Of a DNA stretch of 64,000 nucleotides, positions 11,384-23,302 are shown piece by piece. The notes beneath the pieces are model-generated. The model saw nothing but the letters and a program-made list of their open reading frames with translations, ran no database searches and was not told the DNA's origin. Origin of the DNA: Solenopsis invicta (lineage: Eukaryota > Arthropoda > Insecta > Hymenoptera > Formicidae). How positions within the stretch are numbered: the stretch's first letter is position 1; every line of letters starts with the position of its first letter. The position numbers and the translations under genes were made by a program. Where the stretch lies: positions 23,492,501 to 23,556,500 of the forward strand of contig NC_052668.1 of assembly GCF_016802725.1 (NCBI RefSeq). The letters are read 5' to 3'.

Positions 11384-14300
11384 ATGTCGCCTGGTGTTAA
11401 CGGCGGCAGTGGTGGCAGCGGAGGCGGAGGTGGAGGCCCCCGTAACACGGGCACCCTGCCGAAGAGCAATCGCAGAAGCGACAGGAACCGGGAACGATCC
11501 GCCGCTAATCAACAATTTGCGAACCGCTCGCAGGCTTATCACGGCCACTCGCAGCATTTTAACAACTTGGTAAATCCAGGAATCAATTTGTTCTTCGCAG
11601 GACCTCGTTTCCTTATATTCTGCCGTCCTTGTTTAACCTTTTACAAGTCATGTGGGGTTTCCTGGACCTAGTAATCAAAAGTACAAAATCTTTTCGGAAA
11701 CCCAGTGCTGTATCCCTGTGAATAACAAAAAAAAAAAAAAAAAATGTTACTGCACTCATACTGAATCTGGAGGTTTTTTATTTCATGTCCTGTGGACCCT
11801 ACGTGACTGAATTTTTTACTTACAAAGATTAATTTAACTAGATTAGAGACTCACATATAATCTATGTAGTTAAGAAAAAACAACAAAATATTGTATTATA
11901 TACATATTTTTTTTAATTATTTTTATTTTAAAGGAAGAAAATTGTTAAACATTGATCATTTGATCTTTATTTCATGTGATTTATAACTTTTGAAAATTGC
12001 TAATATTTGATTGCTAAGGGGAGTCACGTGTAAATAATATAGCGACTAGAGAACAGAGAGATTTGTAACAGAGAGATTGAAAAAGGAAATGATTATAAAT
12101 AAATCGAATTCTAAGTTGAATGATATTTCGTGCTAGACGACACCCGAAGCTTCGTGAGGGAGGTATGCTATTAAGTCGCTCTCGGCAGTGTCGAATTCGG
12201 TCTATTAATAGGCCAAAGAGTAGTGGGGCGTTTCTCACTCTAAGAATACATATCCACGGAGGTGAATCCACAGTGAGCTGCGAGATTTCGTCCAACACAC
12301 CCGCAAGCTTGTTTCCGTTCTACCTCTGCATATAGCTTAACGGTATCTGAAAAAATTTTATATATTAGTTTCAGCTAGATTGGCAAGTGGCGAGTGAGTG
12401 CGAACGTGAACCGAGAGTCTCGAGAGAGGCGAAGAACAGCAACACGAGGTCGGCCTCTTCTCAATTGCCTTCTTCATACTTTGCATACCAAGACTTACCT
12501 GACTTTGGTGAGTGTGTAATGTTTAATTCTATCATTTCTGTCACAACCTGGTATAATTTCCAATTTACTTGTCGTCGCAGCGTCACACAACTCGGCAAGA
12601 CAGAGTAATTACACTACAGAAGACTGCACACCTTGGCTAAAAATGGTACCATTCACTGATCCTAGAACTCAGTCACCGTCGCGATTACAAGGAACGAAGC
12701 CCTCCAATGTGAATAAAATGGTACTACTATATTCACCACATTTGAATATTTTTATTTTTAATATATATATAATAATTTTTCTATAATCTTAATTTAAAAA
12801 TTATAAGCTTGATGCAAGATGCAATTAAAATAAGAAATAGTCATTGAACAAACAAATTAAGGATGAAAAAAGATTAGATTTATTCTCATTACGTTGGAAA
12901 ACTTGAGAATAATTGACATGTACAACGTATTGAGAATAAATATATAATCATATATTATTTTTCTTATTTACTTCTTAATTTATTCTCCATTTTCTTACCT
13001 TAATTGAATTTTAATTTGATTTTAATTATATAATTGTTTATAACTATGATTTTTTTACTGTTTCAAAGCCTGATCGAAGCCAAGTAGAAAGCCGCTTAAA
13101 TCAGATCAGGGACTACATCAGAGTCACTGCAACAATGATAGATTCACTTAGTCAATCTTCTGATCCTGTGAGTTTATGTTCATTTATGTCTAACAGTATT
13201 GAGTATAATTGATTAATAAATGTAATTAATTACAATTACAAGTGTTTTAACTACAATTACATTTGTAATTATAATTACAATTAAAGTAATTACAATTATA
13301 GTAACTGTTGAATAGCAATTACATTTAATTACAATTACATTTGTAATTGCATACGATTATTTTTACAGTTACATTAGGCAAACTTATAAGTTGAATGCAG
13401 GCCACTCTATTTTATTGACATTATTTAAAATATAATCTGTAAAAAATAATTGATTATGATTATCAGTTATAAAATTTAGTTGCAATCTGTCCACACTGAT
13501 GCTTCATATTACAAATATTTAATATTTTATATAGAGCATTATGTTTAAACTTTTTTTTATATAATTATAAACATATTTTGTAGCGTGCACAAGCTCAAAG
13601 CGAGAAGTTAAGCAGGATGGTGGACGATCTTTACGACAGTGAGACAAAGCTTTCCAAGTTATTGGAACAGTATCATCAAGGAATTTCTGACGAGGTGATT
13701 AGTCTTTAACGCGTTATCGAATTTTGCAGATCGATTTTGCGAATATCTGAATATCTTATTTTGTGCACACGTAGAATGGCGAAAACGGAAGAGAGGATAT
13801 AGATGAATGTGGCGATGCTAGCAGAGAGATGATATTACGGAGGAATATGGAGGAATATCAGAACAAGCTCGCGCAGTTGCAGGAACAACAGGCCAACTTA
13901 ACAGACATGCAGATGTGTGTCAGAGAAAGATTGAATAAGGCGCGTCAGGCGCAACAAATGCTTCTGCAACATGAGAATCAGAATACATCGAATTCTGCCC
14001 CAGCTACATGGGAGGATAACCGCCCGAGGAGTCCTTCCAATGTCGAGCAACTCGAGTCGGAAACGGTGGCATTGAGAGGCAAACTGGCACAATTACAAAC
14101 GAAAAAGAAACAAATGGACCATCTTGTTGCGGAATTACAAGCTATAGAGGCGTCCGACAGAGGCAGCTGTGTTAGTTTTAATTTTTATTTCTATATAATA
14201 TAAATTTACTCAAAAGATATGTACTTCACAAACATGAATATTTTGTATACCTAATATTTAGTTTTGTCCTTAAATATTGATTACTAACTGTACCTCACGA

Positions 14301-17300
14301 AAAGAGGATATTGACGTCTGTCGCTTGATTCGATATCCTATTTACTAACAGTTTCGCGTGAAATTACGGTAGAGTCTTGTAGCGCTAAAGACGTCCTAGT
14401 ATTCTTGAACTTTCTTGATTTTAACCGTTAGCAACAGTTTTGCACTTATTACAATAAGGATTGTGAAAGACCTATCGTTAAACTTTACTGATTAGTAGTC
14501 ATTACATTACAGCAGTTTGCAAGAATTTTATATGTATGAGATCTTCCATTTCTTATTTACAAGTTATGTTTATCGTTCATTATTATCGCATTTTTGTATT
14601 ATTCAGAGCTCGGAAGGTACGAGATCGATAAAGGATAAAGCCGCGGAATTGGAGGCGATGAAAGCGCAACTTGCTCATATAAAGGCTCTAATGGAGGATG
14701 GTGCAAAACTTCGCGATTGCATCGACTCTTCTTCTGACGCTGAACAGGATATTGATGCTCATGATGAAAGTACAACGGACGGGATTAACGAAGACATCAC
14801 AAACGTTACATTAGAGAATCGAGGCAATGATGTCAATCATACGAAACTTCGGTGTTTCGAATCTAACATATCAGACATGCGGGTAATGTCGACAATCTTT
14901 TAGTATTTCATGATGTACATTACGATAGTTTGCTTATTTTTCAGGCGTTGACTTCGGAGCTTAGGGAACAATCGGTCTTGCTTCAAACCACACGAGCCGA
15001 ATTGCAACGCTTAAAACAACCATTATCCACAACTGCTCATTCTACTTCTTTGAATGGTTCGTACTCTCGCGCTCCTCCAGCGCTTATAGCTCTAAATGCG
15101 AACGAAGAAAAAAAGCAGAGTTGTAACGCTAGTACGGAAACTCAGTCTAAGCAAACAAAAAGAAGCCAACTTGAAAATCTTATAAGAAAGGTTTGCAAAC
15201 ATTTTACATTTTTTAATTCTTATGAAATCATATTATTATATATTTGTTTTAAATAAATAGGAACCAACACAGTCTTCCAATATGAATCGGGATGTTCAAG
15301 CGTTAGATCAGAGCAGTCAAAAGAGTTCTGGTTCGCAAGCTAGTCATACCAGTACACCTGCAAATATCTGGCCGGCTACTACTGCAGGTAATGTTAATAT
15401 ATATCATAATGATATCAAATAATGCATCTTTATCATGTATATTTATAGGTGTCATAGGTTCTAATGAAACAAGTGTAGACGGTGTATCTACGTCAGAAAA
15501 TTTATTGGATATTGGTCCACCTGCTGCTATTGAAAATGGTGGAGTTGTCGGAAATTTATGGGCTTGTCCTATACCACCTCCGTCTATTAATCAAGGACAA
15601 ACTGGTAAAGTATCATTTTAAAGAATTAAAAAATTTCAAAAAATTAAAAAAAGGTGTTAATGTGTTTCCCTCTTATAGCCACAATCGAGTATTATCGGCA
15701 ATTGCTATTGGGTTCGCAAGCCCATCAATTACAAATGATGGGTACGACGATGCAACAGTGTTGTCAGCTTCTATGGACACAGCAACGCGAATTGCAATCT
15801 ATGCGCGCTGCCATTGCCGATCTGCAATTGCGATCGCAAAATCAGGCTCCGCAACGCGCTAACAATGTTGAGAATCCGGAGGAACATTCTAATCTGAGTC
15901 GTAGCGTCCACAATCTCGGTGACACGTTGGATGCGACCTTACCTCCTAGTTCATCCTTACCGAATCTTGTGTCGCTACCCAATTCCTCAGTGGCGTTATC
16001 GCATACTCCAGTAGCTCCAGTAATCAGTAGCTCTAACTCGCAGCAGCAACAATTGAACAATCAAGTACCTCCTGGTAACAGAGCGAACAACTACTGGGAC
16101 AATTTTCGAAGGTAAAAGAATTAATTCTCACAAGTTGACGAATATGTGTTTCATTAGTTTGATTTATTAATAAATTGATTTCAATATTTGCGCACTAGAA
16201 AACGGTAGACTTGTGAAAAAAGACAGATATTTTATTTTGCGTATATTTACTGTTTTATAATTGAAATTATTTTTATTTGTCAATATAGAGGTTTTTTTTG
16301 AAAATATATTTATTATTAAATCCGATTTTTCAAGTGTGATTACTGTAATCGAGGAAGGCAGATAAATATGGAATATTAATGAAATTTTATTAACCTACTT
16401 TGATAAATGTGTAATAGTGACATAAATTATATTAGAGAAAATTAATCTATAGATCATGTTTTCATGTTAGAGAATATAATTTATAAATATTAGAACATTT
16501 GTAATTACTATTCCATATTTTTTTCTGCTCCATATTTGTCCATAATGTTTCATAGTTGCTAGATTGATCGCATCCATTTTCCATTTTTCTGTAAATCTAA
16601 TGTATCACATTTCATTTAGTAATAAACATCACAATCTACCTTTGCAACATTTTCTGTCTTATAATTCTTACTTTCATTACCCTTGTTTAAAATTGTATTA
16701 AGCACGTATAGCCTATACATTATAAATTATAATCCGGTGGTTAATACAATTATATAATCCGGTGGTTAATACAAACGAAAATAATAAGGAAAACGATTAT
16801 TGGTAGGTAATATATAGGTATGTAAATGGATTTTGTGAAAGTGAATAAAACGTGTATTATCAATGTAAATGTTTCGATGACTAACATTAATGCATGTAAT
16901 GATTGTCTTAAGTTTTCTTGCATTTTAACCGCAGTTTTAAGTAAAATCCTTTTTCGCCATTTAAAAATTTTGTAACAAGACTTTTGATTAGTAATTGACT
17001 TTAGTATGAGATTTGCGAATTTTTGCCTAAACATAAAAATATATACACTACACTTTTGTGTTAATATTACATATATCTTTTTCAATTTCTAGTTATTCCC
17101 GACAAAATCTACTCTCTGGAAACGTGAAGACGATGACTGATCCTCCAACGGCTATAGCAAATTCGGCGTGTTCCGCAAACACGACTAATACAAGTGGAAG
17201 CAGTGTTAACAGTTCGCTAATGTATGTAACATAAAGTTAATTAAATTAGCAATTAGAATATACACTCTTTACGTAATATTATTTGGTTCTAGAAAAGATA

Positions 17301-19086
17301 AGCGGAATCGAGAGCAAGGATCTGATAACTTACCTTTACCATTAGCCGGAGCAGAAACACAGTATTCGTTGAATCTACAATTACCCTCAAATTTACAACA
17401 ACAGGACAGAGAAAACACTATTATCCGCAGTAATATTATAGCAAATGAGGTATCTCAACAAGTCGATAATCTTTGGGAAGAAGCGCACAGTTCTTTCCGA
17501 TTACCGTCTTCAATGAATGATGATAACCTCTTTAATAATCTAAGGTTTGAATCCTTTTTGATATGTCAAATGCAATTATTAGTAATCTTTATGTGAAGCT
17601 TTACATATAAATGTTCTTGATTTTCCAATGAAGTTCAGAGATGAAGGAAGCAATTGGTTCGCTCATCGCAGTGAACAAGAGGCGACCCGATTACTTGATA
17701 ATTATTTTGAGAGAGATTAAGGCCATTAGTGAGGATCACAGACTGCGATCTCATTTGTTAAGATCGTTACGCGCTTTGCAGGACAAGCAAACATTAAATA
17801 ATCCATTGGTTAGTACATAATCTGTAGATATCATACGATGTATATATCTACAAATCATTTTCGTATAATATTGTGAATTCTGTAGCTATTAATTTACGTT
17901 CTTTGTAGAACGAAGCGCCTGACATAACGCCAAGCGAAAGTTGCCAATCCAGTGACGAAGATTCGGATGTCATCGCGACCTTTACTTTGGAAAATCATAC
18001 GTCCATGATGGAATTGGTTGCGGCATCTCATGTAGACATCGCCTCTTCTCCAGCTTCGTCTCAAGTACCATTAATAGAACATTTGGAAATAACGGTAGAT
18101 ATAACATCAAAAAAAGTACAGAGCTCGATTACAATACGCGCAGAGTTTGGGTAACAATTAGTTAAAAAGTTAAATAAAATTGAAAAATTAGTAATCTTTA
18201 ACTTAGTTAATTTTAAATGAATTAAATTTTAACTTTGACTAATTATTTTTAAAATACGTAAACTTTAATTATAAATTCGTAAACTTTAACTTATTAACTT
18301 TTTTTCCAAATTAAAAATTTATCTATGTAAAAGAAAAAGATGCATTTTCATATATAAAACAATATTTTTTTATTATTTTATATAAATTCAATTTTTAATA
18401 AAATTTATTTCATTTATCGCAAATAAAATTTATTAAATTTATTTGATCTATTATAATTGTTTTATTATTTAGAGTAATCTAATTTTTTTAAATATTACAA
18501 CATTCTATTTTAATATAAATTATATTTCTCAAAATTAACTTTAATTTAACTTAAGGTTATTTAATCTTAACGTAATTTTTAACTGAATTTTTTAATGCAG
18601 TTTTTAACATAACTAAATTAATATTATATCTCTCTCTTTAATTTAATTTAGTTTAAAAAAATATTACCTTTACCCAATTCCGAATATGTGAGAAAAATCG
18701 TTTTCTTGAATTATAATTCTAATATTTTCAGGGAGCATTTCCACTCGATTGTGCGAGTACTGTTCCTTCCGCTTCTAATGTTAAACCTGGTTACAATGAG
18801 GACTTGGCGGAAGCCGATCAATCGAGACCTGAGTCTTCAGGAAATCAAAAAGTATATCTTTCTTTCTCTTAAGATTCCCTCAAAGCTAAATGAGTGGCGT
18901 ACAAATTGAGATTAAATATGTATGTTGTTTTAGCTTTCTAGCACTGTAGATAACGAAGAAGGACAAGATGAGGCAGCATCTTATCCAATTTCTGCAGAGG
19001 CGGCTACTCCTGATCTTGACAGTCTAACTGCCAAAACTGAAGATGAACGAGCAGAGGATACAGAATTTGAGAATTTTTTTTCTTAA
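11384..19086 (+). CDS. PCM1: PCM1 (pericentriolar material 1) homologue, 17 coding exons, 1,105 aa
   Basis: Scaffold of centriolar satellites, the granules that dynein carries to centrosomes and cilium bases. Exons: 11384-11569, 12375-12507, 12581-12720, 13069-13167, 13584-13694, 13775-14170, 14607-14882, 14945-15190, 15261-15387, 15449-15604, 15679-16111, 17093-17221, 17293-17544, 17634-17808, 17909-18094, 18732-18851, 18934-19086. All introns are GT/AG, phases agree throughout, and the stop is TAA. A Gly-rich start is followed by coiled-coil segments (about residues 155-225, 235-355, 370-400, 450-480 and 625-700), separated by Ser/Asn-rich linkers. The identifying piece is near residues 898-943, containing VNKRRPDYLIIILREIKAIS, the conserved PCM1 C-terminal block. 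Vertebrate PCM1 is about 2,000 aa, so this is a short form; Drosophila's equivalent is Combover. Intron 15 (18,095-18,731) carries a family-2 transposon. Introns 1 and 11 (805 and 981 bp) show no other gene. Family assignment is from recognised residues without alignment. Confidence 0.88.
13205..13370. repeat. (TAATTACAAT)-type low-complexity tract in PCM1 intron 4
   Basis: Degenerate repeats of AATTACAATTACA and its complement TGTAATTA fill this part of the intron between the exons ending at 13,167 and starting at 13,584. Confidence 0.6.
16731..16773. repeat. Short tandem duplication in PCM1 intron 11
   Basis: A 25-base unit beginning AATCCGGTGGTTAATACA is followed directly by a second, shorter copy starting at 16,756. 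It lies inside the intron between 16,112 and 17,092. Confidence 0.7.
18143..18681. mobile_element. Dispersed AT-rich element, family 2 (copy 1, in a PCM1 intron)
   Basis: The copy starts near GAGTTTGGGTAACAATTAGTT and ends near TTTACCCAATTCC, so its termini are inverted repeats of the form AATTGGGTAA. The interior is built of AACTTTAA / TTAAAGTT words. It fills most of the intron between the exons ending at 18,094 and starting at 18,732. Related copies lie at 20,171 (reverse orientation), 40,453 and 52,126. Confidence 0.7.
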
Positions 19087-19183
19087 ATTACTTAGTTAAT
19101 TATAATGTGATAAAATGCTATTTACAATTATCTTAAGTACGAATTAAAAAGAAAGTAGAGATGTATTGCAATCTTTGATAAGA

Positions 19184-19583
19184 TCCTTGTTGGAAAAATT
19201 TTTACAAAATTCTACACAATTTCAAGAAATACTACAAAAATCTATTAAAAAATACTAGAATTTGAACATTTTTTCTAATTTTAATAATTAAATACATACT
19301 TTTACAAAACAATAAATATTTTTACGAAAAAAATATTTTTTACAAATTTCTATTTTTAGTAGAGTTTTGCATTTATTTCTAGATTTTTTTTCAGTAGAGT
19401 AAGCTACTTAGAAACATGTAGAATGTTGTAGTTTGACTGAGAAATTCGTAGAAATCATAGAAAAGATGCACTACAAAAATACAAAAATTTTTAAAAACAT
19501 TCCAATTCTAGCATTTTCGTACAGATTTTTATAGCATTTCTTAAATTTGTGTAAAATTTTGTAGAATTTTTTCTGCCAGGAAT
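19184..19583. mobile_element. Inverted-repeat element of about 400 bp (family 3)
   Basis: The left end reads CCTTGTTGGAAAAATTTTTA and continues through TTCTACACAATTTCAAGAAA. The right end, read in reverse complement, runs through TCCTGGCAGAAAAAATTCTA and ACACAAATTTAAGAAATGC. The arms match over about 80-90 bases. There is no coding capacity, so it is non-autonomous. A one-ended relative lies at 10,719-10,816. Confidence 0.7.
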
Positions 19584-19694
19584 ATTAATTTACTATTGCT
19601 TCTGTTTATATAAAATATTGACTAATAAATAAAAGAGTCTGATATGAATACAGCAAAAGCTGTTAAAAATAAAAAAAAAACTTACTCTCTATGC

Positions 19695-19836
19695 GTGCTT
19701 TCCAGCTATGACACAAGTCGACATGTCGACATTGTGTAACACAGTGTTCACTAGTGTAAGAGAGAAAATTTTAGTTGTCTTACACTAATGGACACTGTGT
19801 TACACAGTGTCAACTTATGTTGTAGCTGGAAAGCAC
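19695..19836. mobile_element. 142-base hairpin MITE
   Basis: Nearly the whole element is an inverted repeat. It begins GTGCTTTCCAGCTATGACAC and ends with the complement AGCTGGAAAGCAC, with GTGTAACACAGTG on both arms and a small loop around GAGAGAAAATTTTAG near 19,762-19,776. The arms differ at only a few bases apart from a short extra GTCGACAT stretch on the left. A possible 5-base CTATG flank on both sides may be a target-site duplication. Confidence 0.8.
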
Positions 19837-20170
19837 CCTATGTCTACAGATTACAAGGATATGTAGGAAATTGAATACAATGAAATACACAATTTTTAAA
19901 AAGATATAAAATAAATTTGCGAGCAAATTTAACGATAATAATCTGCAATAATTTGCAATGGAAATTTAGTGTATTAGCAACACAAGGTTCGTATTCTGAA
20001 TTCTTTGGACTAAGCAAATCTTGTACTCTGAACTCAAAATTGAGCAGTTCCATATTCTGAATCTCTTGAACTTATTCTGAACTCAGAAGTAAACAAATCC
20101 CGTATTCTGAATTGGATAAATGATTAAATAGAGTGTAATCTAAATCTAAACTATAGAGACTCTTATAAGC

Positions 20171-20510
20171 AGAATTGGGTAAGCTAATATATTTAATTAA
20201 ATTTAATGAGAGTTAATAACTTACAAAATTAATTTAGTTACATTAAAAGTTACATGAACACAAAAAATTAATTCTATTAAAAGTTACATTAAAAGATTAA
20301 ATAAATTCAAAGTTAATTTTGAAAAGCATTTATATTAGAAATTCATAATTTTTTAAAGTCACTACTTCCGATAAAACAATTACAATAGTAAAAAAGTTAA
20401 TAAATTAAAATGTGTTTAAAAAATAATTAGTTAAAGTAAAAAATTAAATTATTTAAGTTCAAAATTATTAACTTATTAACTTTAATATTTAATTTTTTAA
20501 TCACTATTTA
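20171..20510. mobile_element. Dispersed AT-rich element, family 2 (copy 2, reverse orientation, right end uncertain)
   Basis: It begins AGAATTGGGTAAGC and continues with TTAATTTAGTTACATTAAAAG and TTTTGAAAAGC, matching the reverse complement of the right half of the copies at 40,453 and 52,126. The far end fades out around 20,510, so it may be truncated. Confidence 0.55.
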
Positions 20511-21103
20511 AATTTTTACTAGAAAATATCTTTGTATTAGCTTCTTCGACACAATTAAGAATTCTGTAAAACTAATTAAAAAATATTTTCTATTAATAAA
20601 GAAATGTTGGTAATTTGTTTCAAGATCCTCTTAAACTGGAATACAGATTATTCCTAATTTATAACTATGTATTGAATAAACTGATCTATTTTCTAATTAA
20701 GAATAAAGAATCTGTTTAGTCCAATGAGTTAATAATCAACCACTCGCAGTGAAGAATTCTTAAGACGCAATATGCCATTTTTCTCGATTCACTTATTATT
20801 TTTTTACATGCGGAGAGAAAAGATTATATTTCGCAGATTTGTTTCTATTCATGTCATCTAGGATGAGCTGGGATGAACCAAATCGCGCGCCGTTCCCCGG
20901 GCGTAGCCCAGAAGAACCGAAGGCAAGAACCAATCGTATTAATGTGTCACGAAGCTGCTTTTCCGCTGTAAACGCGGCACTATTTCTCGCTGTTTCTCGC
21001 ACCACCCGCGCGCGATCCTGACGCACGACTCCATTTTGAATTTTCTTGTGCAAGTAAGCATTTTTTCCGGGAGCCAATTGTTGGAAGTCGACCGCCCTTG
21101 GAA

Positions 21104-23297
21104 ATGCTTACGAGATACATCGGGAGGCTGCAACCGCTTAAGACGGACGTCGTCAAGTGCGGTGTACATAAATGCTCGTCAATTTTAGATACCACGTCGA
21201 AAGGGACGATCGGAAAGCCTGCCAAAGTACAGGTTAGATTCTATTACGCGACTCTTTCGCATCACGAAGCAACGCACGGTAACTCGAGGAAGTGCCGAGA
21301 AGCGGCGGCTGCGAGATACTGCGCCGATGCTTCGCGGACAGCTCGCTTCTGTGCTGCGAATAATGTATAATTAATAAGAAGGGAAAGTTCTATGGTTAGC
21401 AGTTTCATGGCTATCCTCCGTTCATATTTACATTACATACAGACTTGACGCAGATAGAATTCGGTCGCGTTGAAGAATACAAATGTTCGGGCGATGCTCT
21501 TCGTCGTCGCGAATCCAACCGACTTGTAATCCTATATTCTTGCACTCACAGATTGATCTTCGTGTGCCTAGGGATGGGTACGCGCGTTGCGAAAGATGAA
21601 GGATAACATATTCATCGACGTTTCCGACGGATCCACGTGCGAGATGCTACAAGTTGTCCTGCCGAAGACGATTACACCCGACGATCTACGTTATGGAAGT
21701 AGCGTCAGTGTAGAAGGAGAACTGGCTCTGGCTCCCAGCGGTAGGGCCGAACTACGCGCGACTGAGGTGCACGTGATCGGCGCATGCAACGTTTTGGAGG
21801 ACGGTTATCCGTTCGCGCCAAGAAAGAAATACGACTCGGACTATATCAGGCAGTATTTACATTTGAGGCCGAGAACGCGGCACTTTTCCAGCTTGTTGAG
21901 GCTGCGCGATCTTGCCTCTGTAATGATTGCGGATCATCTAAGAGATAGGGAGTTTATAAGCGTGCATACGCCGATGTTGACGTCCAACGATTGTGAGGGC
22001 GCGGGCGAGGTGTTCGTCGTCAGGCCACAGTCCAAGCAGGTTCTAGAGAGTATGAAAAAGGAGGGTCAGAAATCTGAGGATGACATTTACTTTGATACCA
22101 CCACCTTCCTCACTGTCTCCGGACAGTTACATCTGGAGGCGGTAGCAAGGTGATTAAATTCTTCAGTGCTATGTATAACTTGCATACGTGTCTCTTTGCT
22201 GTTGTCGATAAATTATGGGATGTAATGTACTGTTAGAACTTTTTCAGAGCTCTCACAAGGGTATACACCTTCGGACCCACATTCAGGGCGGAAAATTCAA
22301 AGTCGAGATTGCATTTATCAGAATTTTACATGTTAGAGACGGAGATAGCGTTTCTCACGTGTATCGAAGAACTGATAGAGGAAGTTGAGCTTCTAGTGAA
22401 ACGTGTCACCGAGCGAATGATCGAGAAGGGAATCTCGGATCTGCGTGCGATTGACGCCCCGGAACCGCAATGGTTGAACAAACCGTTCGGACGTTTAACG
22501 TATGAAGATGCGTTCAACGTGTTGAATAATCACGCGAATCAATTGCAACAACCCGTCAAGTATGGAGAGGCATTCTCAAAGGAGCATGAACTGTTTTTGG
22601 TACAACATAACGACGGGGTGCCAGTGTTCGTTATTAACTGGCCAAAAATCATTAAGCCATTTTATATGAAAGAGTGCACAGAGGATGCATCCAAGGTGAG
22701 CCAGTAAAAAACAAATAATGTGCAAGCTTAGGCGAGTTGTTTAATTCATTGATAAAGCTGCATTAGATGCAAATGCAGCTTTTAAGCGTAAAGTTTGATA
22801 TTGATGAATTAAAAAAACACTTCTTTAAATCTGTCTGCAATCTGGATTATTTTTCAGCATCTCTATTACATTACTAAATAGTTTTTAATACAAATTAAAA
22901 CCTCTATTTAATAATGATTCCCTTTATTTCGGAAAAATTTGCTCGTATAAAAAAACAACAAATTGCAGATGTAGGGTTAAAGAATGTGTTTCTTAATACT
23001 TTAAAGACATGTATCTTGTACGATTTTCCTTAAAAGGTAGCGGCATTGGATCTGCTGGTACCAAACGTGGGAGAACTAGTAGGAGGCAGCATCCGCGAGG
23101 ATAATTATGAGAAATTACAGTTAAAGCTACCAATCACGGGGAATCTCTCATGGTATTTAGATTTACGGAAATATGGAAATGTACCAACAGGTGGCTTTGG
23201 AATGGGTTTCGACAGATTCTTGCAGTGTCTCTTGGGGATCGGCAATATCAAGGACACCGTGCCTTTCCCCAGATGGCCGCACAATTGCAATTTATGA
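21104..23297 (+). CDS. NARS2: Asparaginyl-tRNA synthetase, mitochondrial (NARS2), 4 exons, 471 aa
   Basis: A class II aminoacyl-tRNA synthetase that charges mitochondrial tRNA-Asn with asparagine. Exons: 21104-21232, 21572-22149, 22248-22695, 23037-23297, all with GT/AG introns and matching phases. The N-terminus has several basic residues and no acidic ones in its first dozen positions, suiting a mitochondrial import signal. The anticodon-binding OB fold runs from about residue 35 to 135. Motif 2 is TFGPTFRAENSKSRLHLSEF (about residues 243-262), with the ATP-contacting Arg. Motif 3 is GGFGMGFDRFLQCLLGIGNI (from about residue 437), followed by the ending KDTVPFPRWPHNC. That ending and the total length (human NARS2 is 477 aa) favour the mitochondrial enzyme over the cytosolic one. 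The ATG at 21104 is the first in frame before the domain. The stop codon overlaps a polyadenylation signal. Confidence 0.93.
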
Positions 23298-23302
23298 ATA
23301 AA
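23297..23302 (+). terminator. Polyadenylation signal AATAAA overlapping the NARS2 stop codon
   Basis: The stop codon TGA occupies 23,295-23,297 and its last base begins an AATAAA hexamer. If this signal is used, the 3' untranslated region would be only a few tens of bases. A poly-A run at about 23,341-23,363 follows. Confidence 0.55.

Larger units (their letters stand above)
19087..21103. other. Spacer between PCM1 and NARS2, mostly transposon-derived
   Basis: Three small elements occupy much of it (19,184-19,583; 19,695-19,836; 20,171 to about 20,510). The last 280 bases before the NARS2 start (about 20,820-21,103) are CpG-richer and presumably hold the NARS2 promoter. No additional gene is seen. 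Confidence 0.5.
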
